64,000 nt of DNA. Origin: Photobacterium jeanii. GTDB taxonomy: Bacteria; Pseudomonadota; Gammaproteobacteria; Enterobacterales; Vibrionaceae. Location of the stretch: assembly GCF_001650345.1 (NCBI RefSeq), contig NZ_LVHF01000028.1, positions 186,001 to 250,000 on the forward strand. The letters are read 5' to 3'. Within the stretch, counting starts at the first letter, position 1. Every line of letters begins with the position of its first letter. The position numbers were made by a program, and so were the translations under genes. Below the pieces are notes generated by a model. That model did not search any database. It worked only from the letters and a program-made list of their open reading frames with translations, and was not told where the DNA came from. This document shows positions 17,747 through 26,574 of the stretch, piece after piece.

Positions 17747-18133
17747 TTACTGAGCGCTTTGCTTACAGTAAGCGTCGTAAACGGCTTGTTCAACCATAGT
17801 ACGACCACGCATATCCATGATCTTGATGTTGTAGCTGACACCCGCATCAAACACGGGTTGTAGCTCATCATTTTGGCAGTAGTTTACGGCAGCCGCTTTA
17901 ATAGCTTGTGATGGCGCAACGTTGCCACCACCGCCGTAAAGTACAGTGATTATGACCGTTTTATTCTTTGCTTGCGCTTTCATGATCTGATATTCATCAA
18001 TCTTGTCGTAAGGCGCTTTAGCATTGATACGTGCTGCTCGCTCTTTTGCCAGCGCGATTGCCGTATCATCTTCATTCGACGCACAGCCTGACAAAACAAG
18101 CAGGGCGGCGAGAGGGAGTATTTTTTTCAACAT
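17747..18133 (-). CDS. aspS: Type II secretion pilotin lipoprotein, AspS/GspS-beta family
   Basis: AspS is the outer-membrane lipoprotein that guides the GspD secretin of the type II secretion system in vibrios. The 128-residue product has a lipoprotein signal ending LVLSGCASN (Cys17) and a compact domain with two cysteines, VNYCQN and AYCKQ, in the expected disulfide positions. The segment between them (GVSYNIKIMDMRGRTMVEQ) resembles V. cholerae AspS (VC1703). In V. cholerae aspS is close to the yciI/yciA/yciB genes, as here, which supports the call. The gsp operon is not in this window. Confidence 0.8.
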   Translation of the reverse strand: MLKKILPLAALLVLSGCASNEDDTAIALAKERAARINAKAPYDKIDEYQIMKAQAKNKTVIITVLYGGGGNVAPSQAIKAAAVNYCQNDELQPVFDAGVSYNIKIMDMRGRTMVEQAVYDAYCKQSAQ

Positions 18134-18194
18134 AATTTATCTTGAAGTCCTGTTGCTACCAATAGGGATAAACGCAGTGCGTATGTATTTGGTA

Positions 18195-18494
18195 TTAAGG
18201 CAGCACTTTCTTGAATGGTTTTACAATAACGTTTTGGTATACACCTGCGTCAATGTAAGGGTCGGCGTCAGCCCACTGTTTTGCTTCTTCTAGCGAGTTG
18301 AACTCAGCAATCACAGTCGAGCCAGTAAAGCCTGCTTCACCCGGGTTTTCGCTATCAATTGCAGGGTTAGGTCCTGCTACCAATAAGCGACCTTGTTCTT
18401 GTAACTCTTTCAAGCGAGCAAGATGTTTTTCACGCACACTCATGCGGCGTTCTAGGCTGTTTTCAACGTCTTGGGAAAAAATAACGTACCACAT
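18195..18494 (-). CDS. yciI: YciI family protein
   Basis: This 99-residue protein begins MWYVIFSQD and matches the YciI family (ferredoxin-like fold), including the conserved REKHLARL and GPNPAIDSE stretches around the putative active site. The family has no settled function; some members act as small dehydrochlorinases or enzyme accessories. It lies between aspS and yciA, all on the minus strand. A terminator precedes it, so it is probably expressed separately from yciA. Confidence 0.9.
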   Translation of the reverse strand: MWYVIFSQDVENSLERRMSVREKHLARLKELQEQGRLLVAGPNPAIDSENPGEAGFTGSTVIAEFNSLEEAKQWADADPYIDAGVYQNVIVKPFKKVLP

Positions 18495-18562
18495 AATGTC
18501 TTCCTTTTTCGGGTAGTTAGGGCGTGTTGTTGTTTGAAGGATTATCTTACTGAATTATGACA

Positions 18563-18590
18563 ATTAAAAAAGCCCCATTTCGGGGCTTCT
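18563..18590 (-). terminator. Rho-independent terminator of yciB-yciA
   Basis: On the minus strand AAGCCCC and GGGGCTT form a seven-base-pair stem over a five-base loop, followed by a T tract, immediately after the yciA stop codon. Confidence 0.85.
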
Positions 18591-18591
18591 T

Positions 18592-18990
18592 TTAGGCTTT
18601 CTTCACAGGTCGCGGTCGACCTTCGCTATTGATAGCAACGTAGTTAAAGGTTGCTTCACATACACGATAGCGCTCGCCAATGCCTTCATGGGCAACAGGC
18701 TTAACCCAAACTTCAAGGCCAACGCTCATTGATGTGTTACCAATGCGCTTACATTCGCCGTAGCAACATACAACATCACCCACGCCTACTGGTGCTTTAA
18801 ATGCGATACTTTCAACGGAAACGGTTACAACACGGCCTCCGGAAATTTCTTTTGCTAGGATTGCGCCAGCTAAATCAAGCTGAGACATGATCCAGCCACC
18901 AAAGATATCGCCGTTCGCATTAGTATCGGCAGGCATTGCAAGAGTGCGGAGAAGTAGTTGTCCGCGAGGGATGTTGTTTTCTGTGCTCAT
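18592..18990 (-). CDS. yciA: Acyl-CoA thioester hydrolase YciA
   Basis: This cytoplasmic hotdog-fold thioesterase hydrolyses a broad range of acyl-CoAs. The start at 18990 gives 132 residues beginning MSTENNIPRG. The longer frame running back into yciB has no homology in its extra 25 residues. The family motif NANGDIFGGW (residues 24-33) carries the catalytic Asp28. It follows yciB on the same strand after a short gap of 13 bases and was probably transcribed with it. Confidence 0.92.
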   Translation of the reverse strand: MSTENNIPRGQLLLRTLAMPADTNANGDIFGGWIMSQLDLAGAILAKEISGGRVVTVSVESIAFKAPVGVGDVVCCYGECKRIGNTSMSVGLEVWVKPVAHEGIGERYRVCEATFNYVAINSEGRPRPVKKA

Positions 18991-19003
18991 TATGGATTCC
19001 GAG

Positions 19004-19549
19004 TTACTGCTTTTCTGAACCGTTGTCTTTAGGCATATGGCGATAAATATATCCGCCGGTGGCAAGGGTAAAGACTAACGTCATTACAAGCAAGCCAAAT
19101 ACTTTAAAGTTTACCCAAACATCCAATGGTAGGCGAAATGCCACATACACATTGACGATAGCGCAGATAACAAAAAAGCAGGTCCAAGCGATATTAATAT
19201 GGCGCCAAATGGCATCGGGTAGGGTGAGTTCTTTGCCGAGCATACTTTTGATGGCTGGTTTGCCCATCAATTGGCTAATCGCAAGCCCTGCGGCAAAGAC
19301 GCCATAAACGATGGTGACTTTCCATTTGATAAAGTTCTCATCGTGAAGGAATAAGGTTAGGCTGCCAAATATTGCGACCATCACAAAGGTGATGAGCTGC
19401 ATTTTTTCTACTTTTTTGTAGAGAAACCAAGTGACAGCAATTTGGAGTGCAGTGGCGACGATAAGCGCACCTGTTGCAACAAAGATATCGTGGGTTTTAT
19501 AGAGAATAAAAAAAACAATAAGAGGGATAAAATCGATTAACTGCTTCAT
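19004..19549 (-). CDS. yciB: Inner-membrane septation-associated protein YciB (IspZ/septation protein A)
   Basis: The 181-residue integral membrane protein starts [23 protein letters not shown], the conserved N-terminus of the YciB/IspA family, and has about five membrane helices. The family is linked to cell-envelope and septum integrity through interactions with division and elongation proteins; no reaction is known. It heads the yciB-yciA unit. Confidence 0.92.
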   Translation of the reverse strand: MKQLIDFIPLIVFFILYKTHDIFVATGALIVATALQIAVTWFLYKKVEKMQLITFVMVAIFGSLTLFLHDENFIKWKVTIVYGVFAAGLAISQLMGKPAIKSMLGKELTLPDAIWRHINIAWTCFFVICAIVNVYVAFRLPLDVWVNFKVFGLLVMTLVFTLATGGYIYRHMPKDNGSEKQ

Positions 19550-19616
19550 GAAGGCTAAACCTAAGATAACTATTTGCCGCTAGTATACCTAAATGGCATC
19601 GCTATGCGCAGCTCAA

Positions 19617-19648
19617 AAAAAACGGTAACCCTAGAGTTACCGTTTTAT
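19617..19648 (-). terminator. Rho-independent terminator of the outer-membrane barrel gene
   Basis: ACGGTAAC and GTTACCGT form a stem over a six-base loop, followed on the minus strand by a long T tract (the A run at 19616-19622 on the plus strand). It could also work on the plus strand. Confidence 0.85.
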
Positions 19649-19667
19649 CTGATCTTTTTAATTCAAA

Positions 19668-20219
19668 TTAGAATTTGAATCGAGTCGTGATGATTGCTTG
19701 ATCACCGTATAGACCATTGAATTTGCCTTCCACACCAATCGAGAATAGCTCGGTTGCGTGGAAACGACCCATGATAGAGCCGATCACTTTGTCATCGCGG
19801 TCGATAGTGGTGTGACCAATTTTACCACCCACTTCAAGTTGAGGACCAAGCCATTGGCGCACGCCTAGGTTTACTTCAACGCCAAATTTGCCGCCTGAAC
19901 TGTTGTAACGGTCATTTTTAACGCTTAGCGCTTTGATTTCACCCGTAATATCAGCCCAGTTGTTTACTGGTGCGTGAAAACCAATACCAAAGTTTGCATC
20001 CCAATCACTTTTGAAGCGAGTATCGATGCTACCTGTGATGTGAGCGTTAGGGTGAATAGAACGGCTGAAGCCACCACCGTAAGTCAGTGGGCTAATACCA
20101 ATGCGCGCTTCAGCGTAATCGTAGCTAAAGTTGCTCATCGTATTAGTTGCTGGGGTTTCAGCGTGTGCAGAAGCCATTGTTGCTAGGACTAAGCCCGTAG
20201 CAATAAGTGTTTTGCGCAT
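19668..20219 (-). CDS. Small outer-membrane beta-barrel protein
   Basis: The ATG at 20219 gives a 183-residue protein with a clean signal peptide (MRKTLIATG to AHAET). The mature part alternates polar and hydrophobic residues in eight or so beta strands and ends in TTRFKF, a C-terminal Phe typical of outer-membrane barrels. It resembles small OmpA/OmpX-like barrels; I cannot name a specific family member. An earlier in-frame ATG would extend it by 17 residues and bury the signal peptide. Confidence 0.75.
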   Translation of the reverse strand: MRKTLIATGLVLATMASAHAETPATNTMSNFSYDYAEARIGISPLTYGGGFSRSIHPNAHITGSIDTRFKSDWDANFGIGFHAPVNNWADITGEIKALSVKNDRYNSSGGKFGVEVNLGVRQWLGPQLEVGGKIGHTTIDRDDKVIGSIMGRFHATELFSIGVEGKFNGLYGDQAIITTRFKF

Positions 20220-20390
20220 GAAAGTTTCCAAAGACGTTAAAAATACAATTGGCGATATTCTAAAGTACAACGAATATCAATAACAGGTTTAGACTGAACT
20301 AGTTCACAAAAATGATAATTTGGTGGTCGAATAACCACCAAACTAGTCGGCTCAACGTGATCTTGTCCGCATCATTGTGACAATGTTCGC

Positions 20391-21383
20391 TTACTTGATC
20401 AGCTCATTGCCTGATTGTTCACCACGGGTAAAGGTTTGGATGCTACGCAGCGTAGTATCAGCAATATTGCCGAGCGCTTCTTCGGTTAAGAACGCTTGAT
20501 GGCCCGTAAATAGCACGTTATGACATGAAGAAAGGCGGCGGAACACATCATCCTTGATCACGTCATTTGATTTGTCTTGGAAGAAAAGATCTTGCTCATT
20601 TTCGTACACATCAATACCCAAAGAGCCAATGCGACTGCTTTTTAGCGCCTCAATAGCGTCTTTTGAGTTTAATAAGCCACCGCGACTGGTATTGATGATC
20701 ATCACGCCATCACGCATTTTGTCGAACGCTTCCGCGTTTAGCATGTGATAGTTTTCTTCCGTCATTGGGCAGTGCAAGGTGATCACATCCGCTTGGCGAT
20801 AGATGTCGTCAAGGCTGGTATAGGTTGCACCTAACTCAATGGCGGTTGGGTTTTCAAATGGGTCATAGGCGAGAATATTCATGCCTAGCCCTTTTAGGAT
20901 CCGCATGGTGGCGATACCAATGCGACCAGTACCAACAACACCGACAGTTTTACCGTGGAAGTTAAAGCCGGTAAGCCCTTCAAGTGAAAAGTTCGCATCA
21001 CGAGTGCGTTGGTAGGCGCGGTGAATGCGACGGTTAAGGCTTAGCATTAAGCCAATGGTGTGTTCAGCAATGGCTTCTGGTGAGTAGGCGGGTACACGTA
21101 CTACCTGCATGTTGAGTTCACGAGCAGTGTCTAGATCAACTTTATCAAAGCCAGCACAACGCATGGCAATTAAGCGAATACCTGACTCTGCTAATTGCTG
21201 GAGTACAGGGGCAGAAAGATCGTCGTTGACGAAAGCACAAACGGCATCAAAGCCTTGCGCCATACGGGCTGTTTGCTCGGTTAGGCGAAAATCAAAATAA
21301 GACAGTTCAAGTTGGTAATGCTGATTGATCAGCTCAAAGGATTTTTGGTCGTATTTTTTTGTGCTAAAGACTGCGACTTTCAT
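20391..21383 (-). CDS. ldhA: Fermentative D-lactate dehydrogenase
   Basis: This NAD-dependent D-2-hydroxyacid dehydrogenase reduces pyruvate to D-lactate during fermentation. The 330-residue protein is very close to E. coli LdhA over its length: the RRIHRAYQRTRDANFSLEGL stretch, the nucleotide-binding motif GVVGTGRIG, the VYENEQDLFF stretch and the catalytic-His segment FTGHQAFLT. It is monocistronic on the minus strand. The 29-base near-palindrome at 21518 lies upstream of its start. Confidence 0.94.
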   Translation of the reverse strand: MKVAVFSTKKYDQKSFELINQHYQLELSYFDFRLTEQTARMAQGFDAVCAFVNDDLSAPVLQQLAESGIRLIAMRCAGFDKVDLDTARELNMQVVRVPAYSPEAIAEHTIGLMLSLNRRIHRAYQRTRDANFSLEGLTGFNFHGKTVGVVGTGRIGIATMRILKGLGMNILAYDPFENPTAIELGATYTSLDDIYRQADVITLHCPMTEENYHMLNAEAFDKMRDGVMIINTSRGGLLNSKDAIEALKSSRIGSLGIDVYENEQDLFFQDKSNDVIKDDVFRRLSSCHNVLFTGHQAFLTEEALGNIADTTLRSIQTFTRGEQSGNELIK

Positions 21384-21517
21384 AGTGTCACCTTTTCGGA
21401 GAACTTAGATTTTGTGATAAAGATAACACTTCTAAGTGACAGCGAAAAGTTTGTCCGACAATTTATGCGTAAGTTATTCACCTTGCAAACGCAGCAATGA
21501 AAAGGGTTGCGCAAGTG

Positions 21518-21546
21518 GCATAACCATACTTTAAGTATGGTTATGC
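21518..21546. repeat. 29-base palindrome upstream of ldhA
   Basis: Two perfect 14-base arms, GCATAACCATACTT and AAGTATGGTTATGC, flank a single T. It lies about 100 bases downstream of the receiver gene stop and 135 bases upstream of the ldhA start. No T tract follows on either strand, so it looks more like a protein-binding site or an RNA stem than an intrinsic terminator. Confidence 0.6.
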
Positions 21547-21647
21547 ATATTTATGTGAGATAACGCGACGCGAGGTCGCTTGTTGTAGATAGCTTGTTAT
21601 AGATAGTAGGGCGTGTTGATTGTTTACGAATTGGCACCGCGAATCTG

Positions 21648-22148
21648 CTAGCCATCAGAAAGCGATAAGCGTTTGTCACTGAGTGCTTGCATGATCCTCG
21701 GAGCGTTGAGTATTCGTGCCCACGGCATTAAATCGGGATCGTTTTCAATAATGAAAGTGGTGAGTTGCTCAATAACAGCATCTTGTAGTTTGGTGCCGTC
21801 CCAAGGCTTGGCGATAAAGTAATCCAAACTAGCATGGTTGATGGCTTCGACCGTTTCCTCTAATCCGGCTTGTCCAGTCAGCAATACTTTACGGGCGGCT
21901 TGGGTTTCTGATTGTTTTTTTAACTCAATCAGAAAATCGATACCTGTTTCTCCGGGCATAATGTGATCACATAAGATCAAAGCCAATGGGATACGATCGG
22001 CAATCGCATCGGCTAACACTTCTTTGGCTTCATCGACCGACTCTGCCGCTTCCAGAATAAAATGCTCAGCCAGCATGTCTAAATCATGGAGCACGCTATC
22101 TAGCACTTCACGTTCGTCATCTACGCATAAAATCATGTACTTGTTCAT
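21648..22148 (-). CDS. Single-domain response regulator (receiver), partner of the upstream kinase
   Basis: The 166-residue protein is a stand-alone CheY-like receiver. The phosphorylation pocket is complete: acidic pair D10/D11, phospho-acceptor Asp61 in LILCDHIMPG, Thr91 in KVLLTGQ, and Lys114 in IAKPW. A short C-terminal extension of about 40 residues (WARILNAPRIMQALSD) has no DNA-binding or enzymatic domain. It overlaps the upstream kinase gene by four bases, so the two are translated together. It is a clear paralogue of the receiver at 31474 and of the receiver domain at the front of the kinase itself. Confidence 0.88.
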   Translation of the reverse strand: MNKYMILCVDDEREVLDSVLHDLDMLAEHFILEAAESVDEAKEVLADAIADRIPLALILCDHIMPGETGIDFLIELKKQSETQAARKVLLTGQAGLEETVEAINHASLDYFIAKPWDGTKLQDAVIEQLTTFIIENDPDLMPWARILNAPRIMQALSDKRLSLSDG

Positions 22149-24100
22149 TGTGCCTCCTTGGCTGGCTGATGAGGTTGGTGTAAGGGGAGTGTCACTATCA
22201 TGCGAGTAAATTGATCGGGTTCAGACTCGACTGTGATAGTGCCATAGTGTTGGTGCACGATTTGTTGGCATACTGAAAGCCCAATCCCTAAACCGAAATT
22301 CCCTTCGCGTTTGGTGGTGAAGTTGAGCTCAAAGATCTTTTGTTGTTGGGTTGTAGGAATGCCCTTGCCATTATCTTCCACCACGATATCAATCGCGTTT
22401 TGTTGGCTATGGGGAGTAAAACGGGTTTGGATGCGAATTTCACCGGGCTCGGTTATAGCGTCTAGCGCGTTGGAAATGAGGTTAGTCCACACTTGTTGCA
22501 GAGCAATAGGTTGGCAGCGCAGTGACGGTAATTCCGCATACTCTTTGGTAACGTGATGGCGCTTCAAGCGGTTTTCAAAAATGACCAAGGTATCTTCTAA
22601 CCCTTCATGAATATCAACATCATGGGTTGTCTCATCATCTTGGCGGGCGTAGCTTTTCAAGCTTTTGACTAAGTCGGCGATACGTTGGGCGCACACGTTG
22701 ATGGAGCGTAAAAAGTTGCCCATCTGATAATAGTTTTCCCACTCGCTCATGACAGATTTAAGGTCACTACCTTGTGGTAGCAGCCACTGTTCAACGGTTT
22801 GTGGGTCATCAATACTCATGGTAACGGCTTTGCGAGCCAATTGACGATCACCCAGCACGCTTTCTAACTGTTTGGCTTTTTGACGTGTTTCTGAGGTGGA
22901 AAGCGGGCGTGATTGCATCGCTCGTTGCAAAATAGCGTTGCCTTGGGTTTTGTTATCGTGACTAAGGCTGGATTCGGTTAACTTACAGATGGTTTCTTTT
23001 AATGTGTCGCTGCCGCGTAAAATGGCAGAAACTGGGTTATTCAACTCGTGAGCAACCCCCGCGACTAGCTGACCTAACATTGCCATTTTCTCTTTATCAA
23101 TCAGCTGATGGTAGGCTTCATCGAGGGATTTTAAGGTTTGCTGTAAGCGCATTTCAGTGCGAATACTGCCTTGTAAGCGACGGTTAAAGTTGCGCAGTAA
23201 GAGGTTAGTGAAGAGGGGTAATAGCTCATTTTGCGCATTCATCACTTTAGTAAATAGCTGCTGATCGAGTTTGATCACATCGGTTTGGCACAAAGTAATG
23301 CCAGTTGAAAATGAAGCTTCGCCAGTAACAAACGACATCCCGCCAACAAGGTTACCGGGGCCGACTCGGACAACTTCGTGTTTAAACCCATCATCGTCTT
23401 TTTTATACAGGGCGACTTCACCACGGGTGATAAACCATAGAAAGTTATTGGGTTCGCCTTCGTGGGTGAGAATGTGCTCTTCGCTGTAGGTGCGACAAGC
23501 GCGGTGTTCGTCGTTACCTTGGAAAAAACTGTGAAGCGCATCGGTTACTTGGTTGGCGAGAGTAGTGTCATCTAATTGGTCGCCGTGGCGAATAAAGCCA
23601 GAGCGGAAGGTCGACATCTGACGTTCGATATGGGCGTTTAAAATGCGGCGATGGTCGAGCAATAAACTGTATTTAAGCCAGTCTTCGTCAGGATGTTTGA
23701 TGATGTAGGTAGTGAGTTCTTTGATCAGTAAACGGTGTAATTCGTCTTTTTTCCACGGTTTGGTTAAGCAGTAATTGAGTCGACCTTCGTTCACGGCTTG
23801 CATGATGGCATCAAGCTGAGGTTTGTCGTTGAGCAATACTGTACGTGCGCGTTTGGTGACAGGATGATTATCTAACGCAACTAAGAAGTCGACGCCGTTG
23901 TCTTCACCAAGGTCGTTGTCACAAATCACCATGGCGGCCTGCTGCCCTTGCTGCTCGATAAAGCTTAGGGTGTCGTAAGCATCTTCAATGCTTTCGGCGC
24001 CAATAATATCGAACAATTGGCTGAAATGACTGAGATCTTCTCGCAGTCGTTCTACCACCTCGGGGTCATCATCAAGACACAAAATGACAAAGCTATTCAC
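22145..24100 (-). CDS. Soluble sensor histidine kinase: receiver, cNMP-binding-like, coiled coil, kinase
   Basis: The 651-residue protein has no membrane segment. Residues 1-125 form a receiver with D10-D12, Asp61 and Lys114, but the conserved Thr/Ser is Asn91. A cyclic-nucleotide-binding-like beta roll (about 200-310) follows, whose phosphate-binding loop (GNLVGGMSFVTGEASFSTGI) lacks the usual Arg. A coiled coil leads to the H box GVAHELNNP with His351. An unusual insertion (about residues 385-465) sits between the two dimerisation helices. The HATPase domain has N, G1 and G2 motifs (NLISNALDA, VEDNGKGIP, GLGIGLSVC). It is cotranscribed with a receiver protein. The ligand and output are unknown. 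Confidence 0.88.
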   Translation of the reverse strand: MNSFVILCLDDDPEVVERLREDLSHFSQLFDIIGAESIEDAYDTLSFIEQQGQQAAMVICDNDLGEDNGVDFLVALDNHPVTKRARTVLLNDKPQLDAIMQAVNEGRLNYCLTKPWKKDELHRLLIKELTTYIIKHPDEDWLKYSLLLDHRRILNAHIERQMSTFRSGFIRHGDQLDDTTLANQVTDALHSFFQGNDEHRACRTYSEEHILTHEGEPNNFLWFITRGEVALYKKDDDGFKHEVVRVGPGNLVGGMSFVTGEASFSTGITLCQTDVIKLDQQLFTKVMNAQNELLPLFTNLLLRNFNRRLQGSIRTEMRLQQTLKSLDEAYHQLIDKEKMAMLGQLVAGVAHELNNPVSAILRGSDTLKETICKLTESSLSHDNKTQGNAILQRAMQSRPLSTSETRQKAKQLESVLGDRQLARKAVTMSIDDPQTVEQWLLPQGSDLKSVMSEWENYYQMGNFLRSINVCAQRIADLVKSLKSYARQDDETTHDVDIHEGLEDTLVIFENRLKRHHVTKEYAELPSLRCQPIALQQVWTNLISNALDAITEPGEIRIQTRFTPHSQQNAIDIVVEDNGKGIPTTQQQKIFELNFTTKREGNFGLGIGLSVCQQIVHQHYGTITVESEPDQFTRMIVTLPLHQPHQPAKEAQ

Positions 24101-24306
24101 CGTGGGATCCTCATCCTGAGATTGTTATTTTGAGTGTATGATAAATAGTCAATAGGGTCTGAGAGCCCGATTGCAATTGTGGCACTTCATTGTTCAATTA
24201 AACGCTTTTTGATGTGGGTTACTTTCTGATTTATAGAGGATTCATAGAGCCTCGCGAGAGTTTGTAATACACTAACGCTAATTCTATTTATGACTCAGGG
24301 AAAATT

Positions 24307-25623
24307 ATGTCGCTTAAGAAAATTGGCGCAATTGGTGGTGCAATTTCTGTTGCACTATGTTGGCCGATTGCTGTTGGTCAAATTGGGGAACGTATTTATT
24401 TAGATACAGTGGGAAAATACGAAAACCCTTATCTAAAAATTACCAGTGAAAGTTATGACCGTGGTTATTTGACCTCACAAGCCGTGTCACGCATCGAAAT
24501 TAAAGATGAGTTTAAACCAGTATTTGAAGAAGAAGGCTTACCTACGGTTTACCACGTTGACCACCAGTTAGAACATGGTTTCTTTGGCGTGAAATCATTC
24601 AGCCAGTTAGAACTGGATGATAACGTTAAGGAGTTAGCGGCAGAGTTATGGGGAAGCGATATCCCACCTGTAACTTTTACTACTGATACCGCATTAACGC
24701 GTACCACTAAGTTTAAAGTGGTTGTTAATCCAATCGCTTATAAAGATGATTTTGGTGGTTCAGTAGCAAGTCAGCCAATGATCTTTAAAGGTGTTGTTGA
24801 TGCCAAAGGTGCAGGTGAATTCCACTATCACTTACCACAATTGAATGTAACCTCTTCTGCAAATGAAACCATGGCACTACATAACTTTGCTGGTGGTGGT
24901 AAAGGCCGCATGGATGGTCAATTCTGGTTGGGTACACAACAAGCGACACTTGATTCTGTCACTTTTACCGATAGCCAAAATGACAAGAGTATGTCGCTGA
25001 AAAATCTATCGGTAGATATGAGTAATGTGCTCAAAGAGCCTGATGCCAAAAGTGAAGGTGCGGAAGAAAATACCCGTTTAACCAATATCAATGGCGTGAA
25101 GGTTGCTGAAATTGTCTCGGTTGACGGCAAGAAGTACGAAAACTTCAATTTCAGCCTGTCGTTTGCGGATCTTGATTACCCTGCCATTCAGCGTTTGGGT
25201 GCGATGAGTGATGACATTAATGAACAAATGACACTCGAACAGCAAAAAGAAGCATTACTGGCGTTAGATCTGCTGGTAGCGAAAGGGCTGTCATTAGCGG
25301 TTGATGATCTTAGCGTAACCACACCAGAAGGTGATGTACGCAGCTATGTACGTTTTACTGTATCTCCTGGTTTAGCGCGTGCTTCACAAAGCGTTGAAAA
25401 AATTGCGGAAAAACTGACAGGTGCCATCATGCTTGAGGTGCCAAAGGCATTGGTTGAGAAGAACCCTGTGGCAGCTGAACGTGTGAAAATGATGGAGCAA
25501 GCGCAAATCGTTGAAGTTAAAGACGATAAGTTTGTACTTAATATGCAAGTGGAAGGCGATAAGGTGATCCTAGCAAATGGTGATCAGCTACCACTGGGTA
25601 TGTTGTTCATGCTGTTTATGTAA
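24307..25623 (+). CDS. ydgA: YdgA family protein (DUF945)
   Basis: The 438-residue protein has an N-terminal signal/anchor (GAIGGAISVALCWPIAVGQ) followed by a large, soluble, beta-rich region. It has the DUF945 hallmarks seen in E. coli YdgA: the early GERIYLD...Y...ITSESYDRGYLTSQA stretch and the repeating AsmA-like strand pattern. E. coli YdgA is about 60 residues longer. Proteins of this family lie in the envelope; the function is not established. It is a single gene divergent from the kinase, with a terminator about 90 bases downstream. Confidence 0.82.
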   Translation: MSLKKIGAIGGAISVALCWPIAVGQIGERIYLDTVGKYENPYLKITSESYDRGYLTSQAVSRIEIKDEFKPVFEEEGLPTVYHVDHQLEHGFFGVKSFSQLELDDNVKELAAELWGSDIPPVTFTTDTALTRTTKFKVVVNPIAYKDDFGGSVASQPMIFKGVVDAKGAGEFHYHLPQLNVTSSANETMALHNFAGGGKGRMDGQFWLGTQQATLDSVTFTDSQNDKSMSLKNLSVDMSNVLKEPDAKSEGAEENTRLTNINGVKVAEIVSVDGKKYENFNFSLSFADLDYPAIQRLGAMSDDINEQMTLEQQKEALLALDLLVAKGLSLAVDDLSVTTPEGDVRSYVRFTVSPGLARASQSVEKIAEKLTGAIMLEVPKALVEKNPVAAERVKMMEQAQIVEVKDDKFVLNMQVEGDKVILANGDQLPLGMLFMLFM

Positions 25624-25973
25624 CACAGATACCGTTTGTTATAGCTAAGGTGTAATAAGGTCGCCTTAGCACAGTAACGCGTTATTGTGGTGCTTTGCTC
25701 TCTTAGGGAGTTAGGCGCTGTGATAGCGCGTTTTTTGTTTTTATCGTGTAGTGCACCTTCTTTTTTCATCAAGCAATAATGAGATGCTTGTCTTAATAGA
25801 TAGCCTCTATTGATGAAATTCATTATTTGCATTTAGTAATTTGAAAGAAATAGACGACACTTAATGTCAAGAAGGTTACTTACAAAGCATGACCTTGGAT
25901 GGTAGTGAGCATCGTCAAATAAGCTTAAAGCTCGCTCATTTTTTCTCTGCACACATAGGGTTTAGGGGGATGC
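25624..25973 (+). other. Intergenic region after ydgA
   Basis: The 350 bases contain an inverted repeat, GCTAAGG/CCTTAGC (25644-25650, 25664-25670), and the terminator at 25714-25742. The last part must hold the promoter of the CBS gene, whose ribosome binding site is the AGGGGGA run at 25964-25970. I see no gene in it. Confidence 0.5.
25714..25742 (+). terminator. Rho-independent terminator downstream of ydgA
   Basis: GCGCT and AGCGC form a short GC-rich stem over GTGAT, followed by GTTTTTTGTTTTT. It begins about 90 bases after the ydgA stop codon. Confidence 0.6.
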
Positions 25974-26390
25974 ATGGAATCGTTAAAAGTTAAAGACTAT
26001 ATGAATATGCGCCCGGTGACATTTGATCCGAGTCAGTCGCTTTCTGCGGCGCTTGATAAGCTGTTAACGGCGAAACAAATTGGTGGTCCAGTGATTGATG
26101 CAAACCGTCAAGTAGTGGGCTTTTTATCAGAACAAGACATGATCCAAAAGCTGATCAAAGTTGGTTATCACTGCCAAGATACACACACAGTAGGTGAGTG
26201 TATGCGTGATGAAGTACTCACAGTTTCTCCTGAGAGTTCTATTATCGAATTGGCAGAAACCATGTCTGGGCAAAAACCTAAGATTTATCCTGTTGTTGAA
26301 AACGATCAGTTAGTGGGGGTGATTACCCGTCGTGACGTGTTAACCGCTATTAGTAATCAGATTGGTGATTGTTTTAAACATCCAGTATGA
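25974..26390 (+). CDS. CBS-domain protein
   Basis: The 138-residue protein consists of two CBS domains in tandem (about residues 7-65 and 76-130), a Bateman module that usually binds adenosyl nucleotides. Typical elements include GGPVIDANRQVVGFLSEQDM and the matching YPVVENDQLVGVITRRDVL. There is no catalytic or transporter domain, so it presumably regulates another protein. It starts after AGGGGGA. No operon partner is evident, because a terminator follows before the MATE gene. Confidence 0.88.
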   Translation: MESLKVKDYMNMRPVTFDPSQSLSAALDKLLTAKQIGGPVIDANRQVVGFLSEQDMIQKLIKVGYHCQDTHTVGECMRDEVLTVSPESSIIELAETMSGQKPKIYPVVENDQLVGVITRRDVLTAISNQIGDCFKHPV

Positions 26391-26526
26391 TTCCACTCAA
26401 TAATAAACCCAATCAAAATGATTGCTGATTGGGACAATAAATTTGGTATTCGACTTAAGCACAAATCAATGAATACTTTGCTTATATTTAGTAGTTATTG
26501 TGTTTTTCGATGATTAAGTTGTTTGT

Positions 26527-26552
26527 AAAAGGCGCTTTGTGCGCCTTTTTTG
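26527..26552 (+). terminator. Rho-independent terminator after the CBS gene
   Basis: AAAAGGCGC and GCGCCTTTT pair over a five-base loop and run into a T tract. It ends only 23 bases before the MATE start, so transcription of the MATE gene would have to begin very close to its start codon or read through. Confidence 0.75.
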
Positions 26553-26574
26553 CCATTGGAGAGGAAAAGGCAGG

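Noticed and set aside
18024..18293. 89-codon plus-strand frame across the aspS start
   Set aside because: It lies antisense to aspS and yciI, both of which are clear family members; no ribosome binding site.
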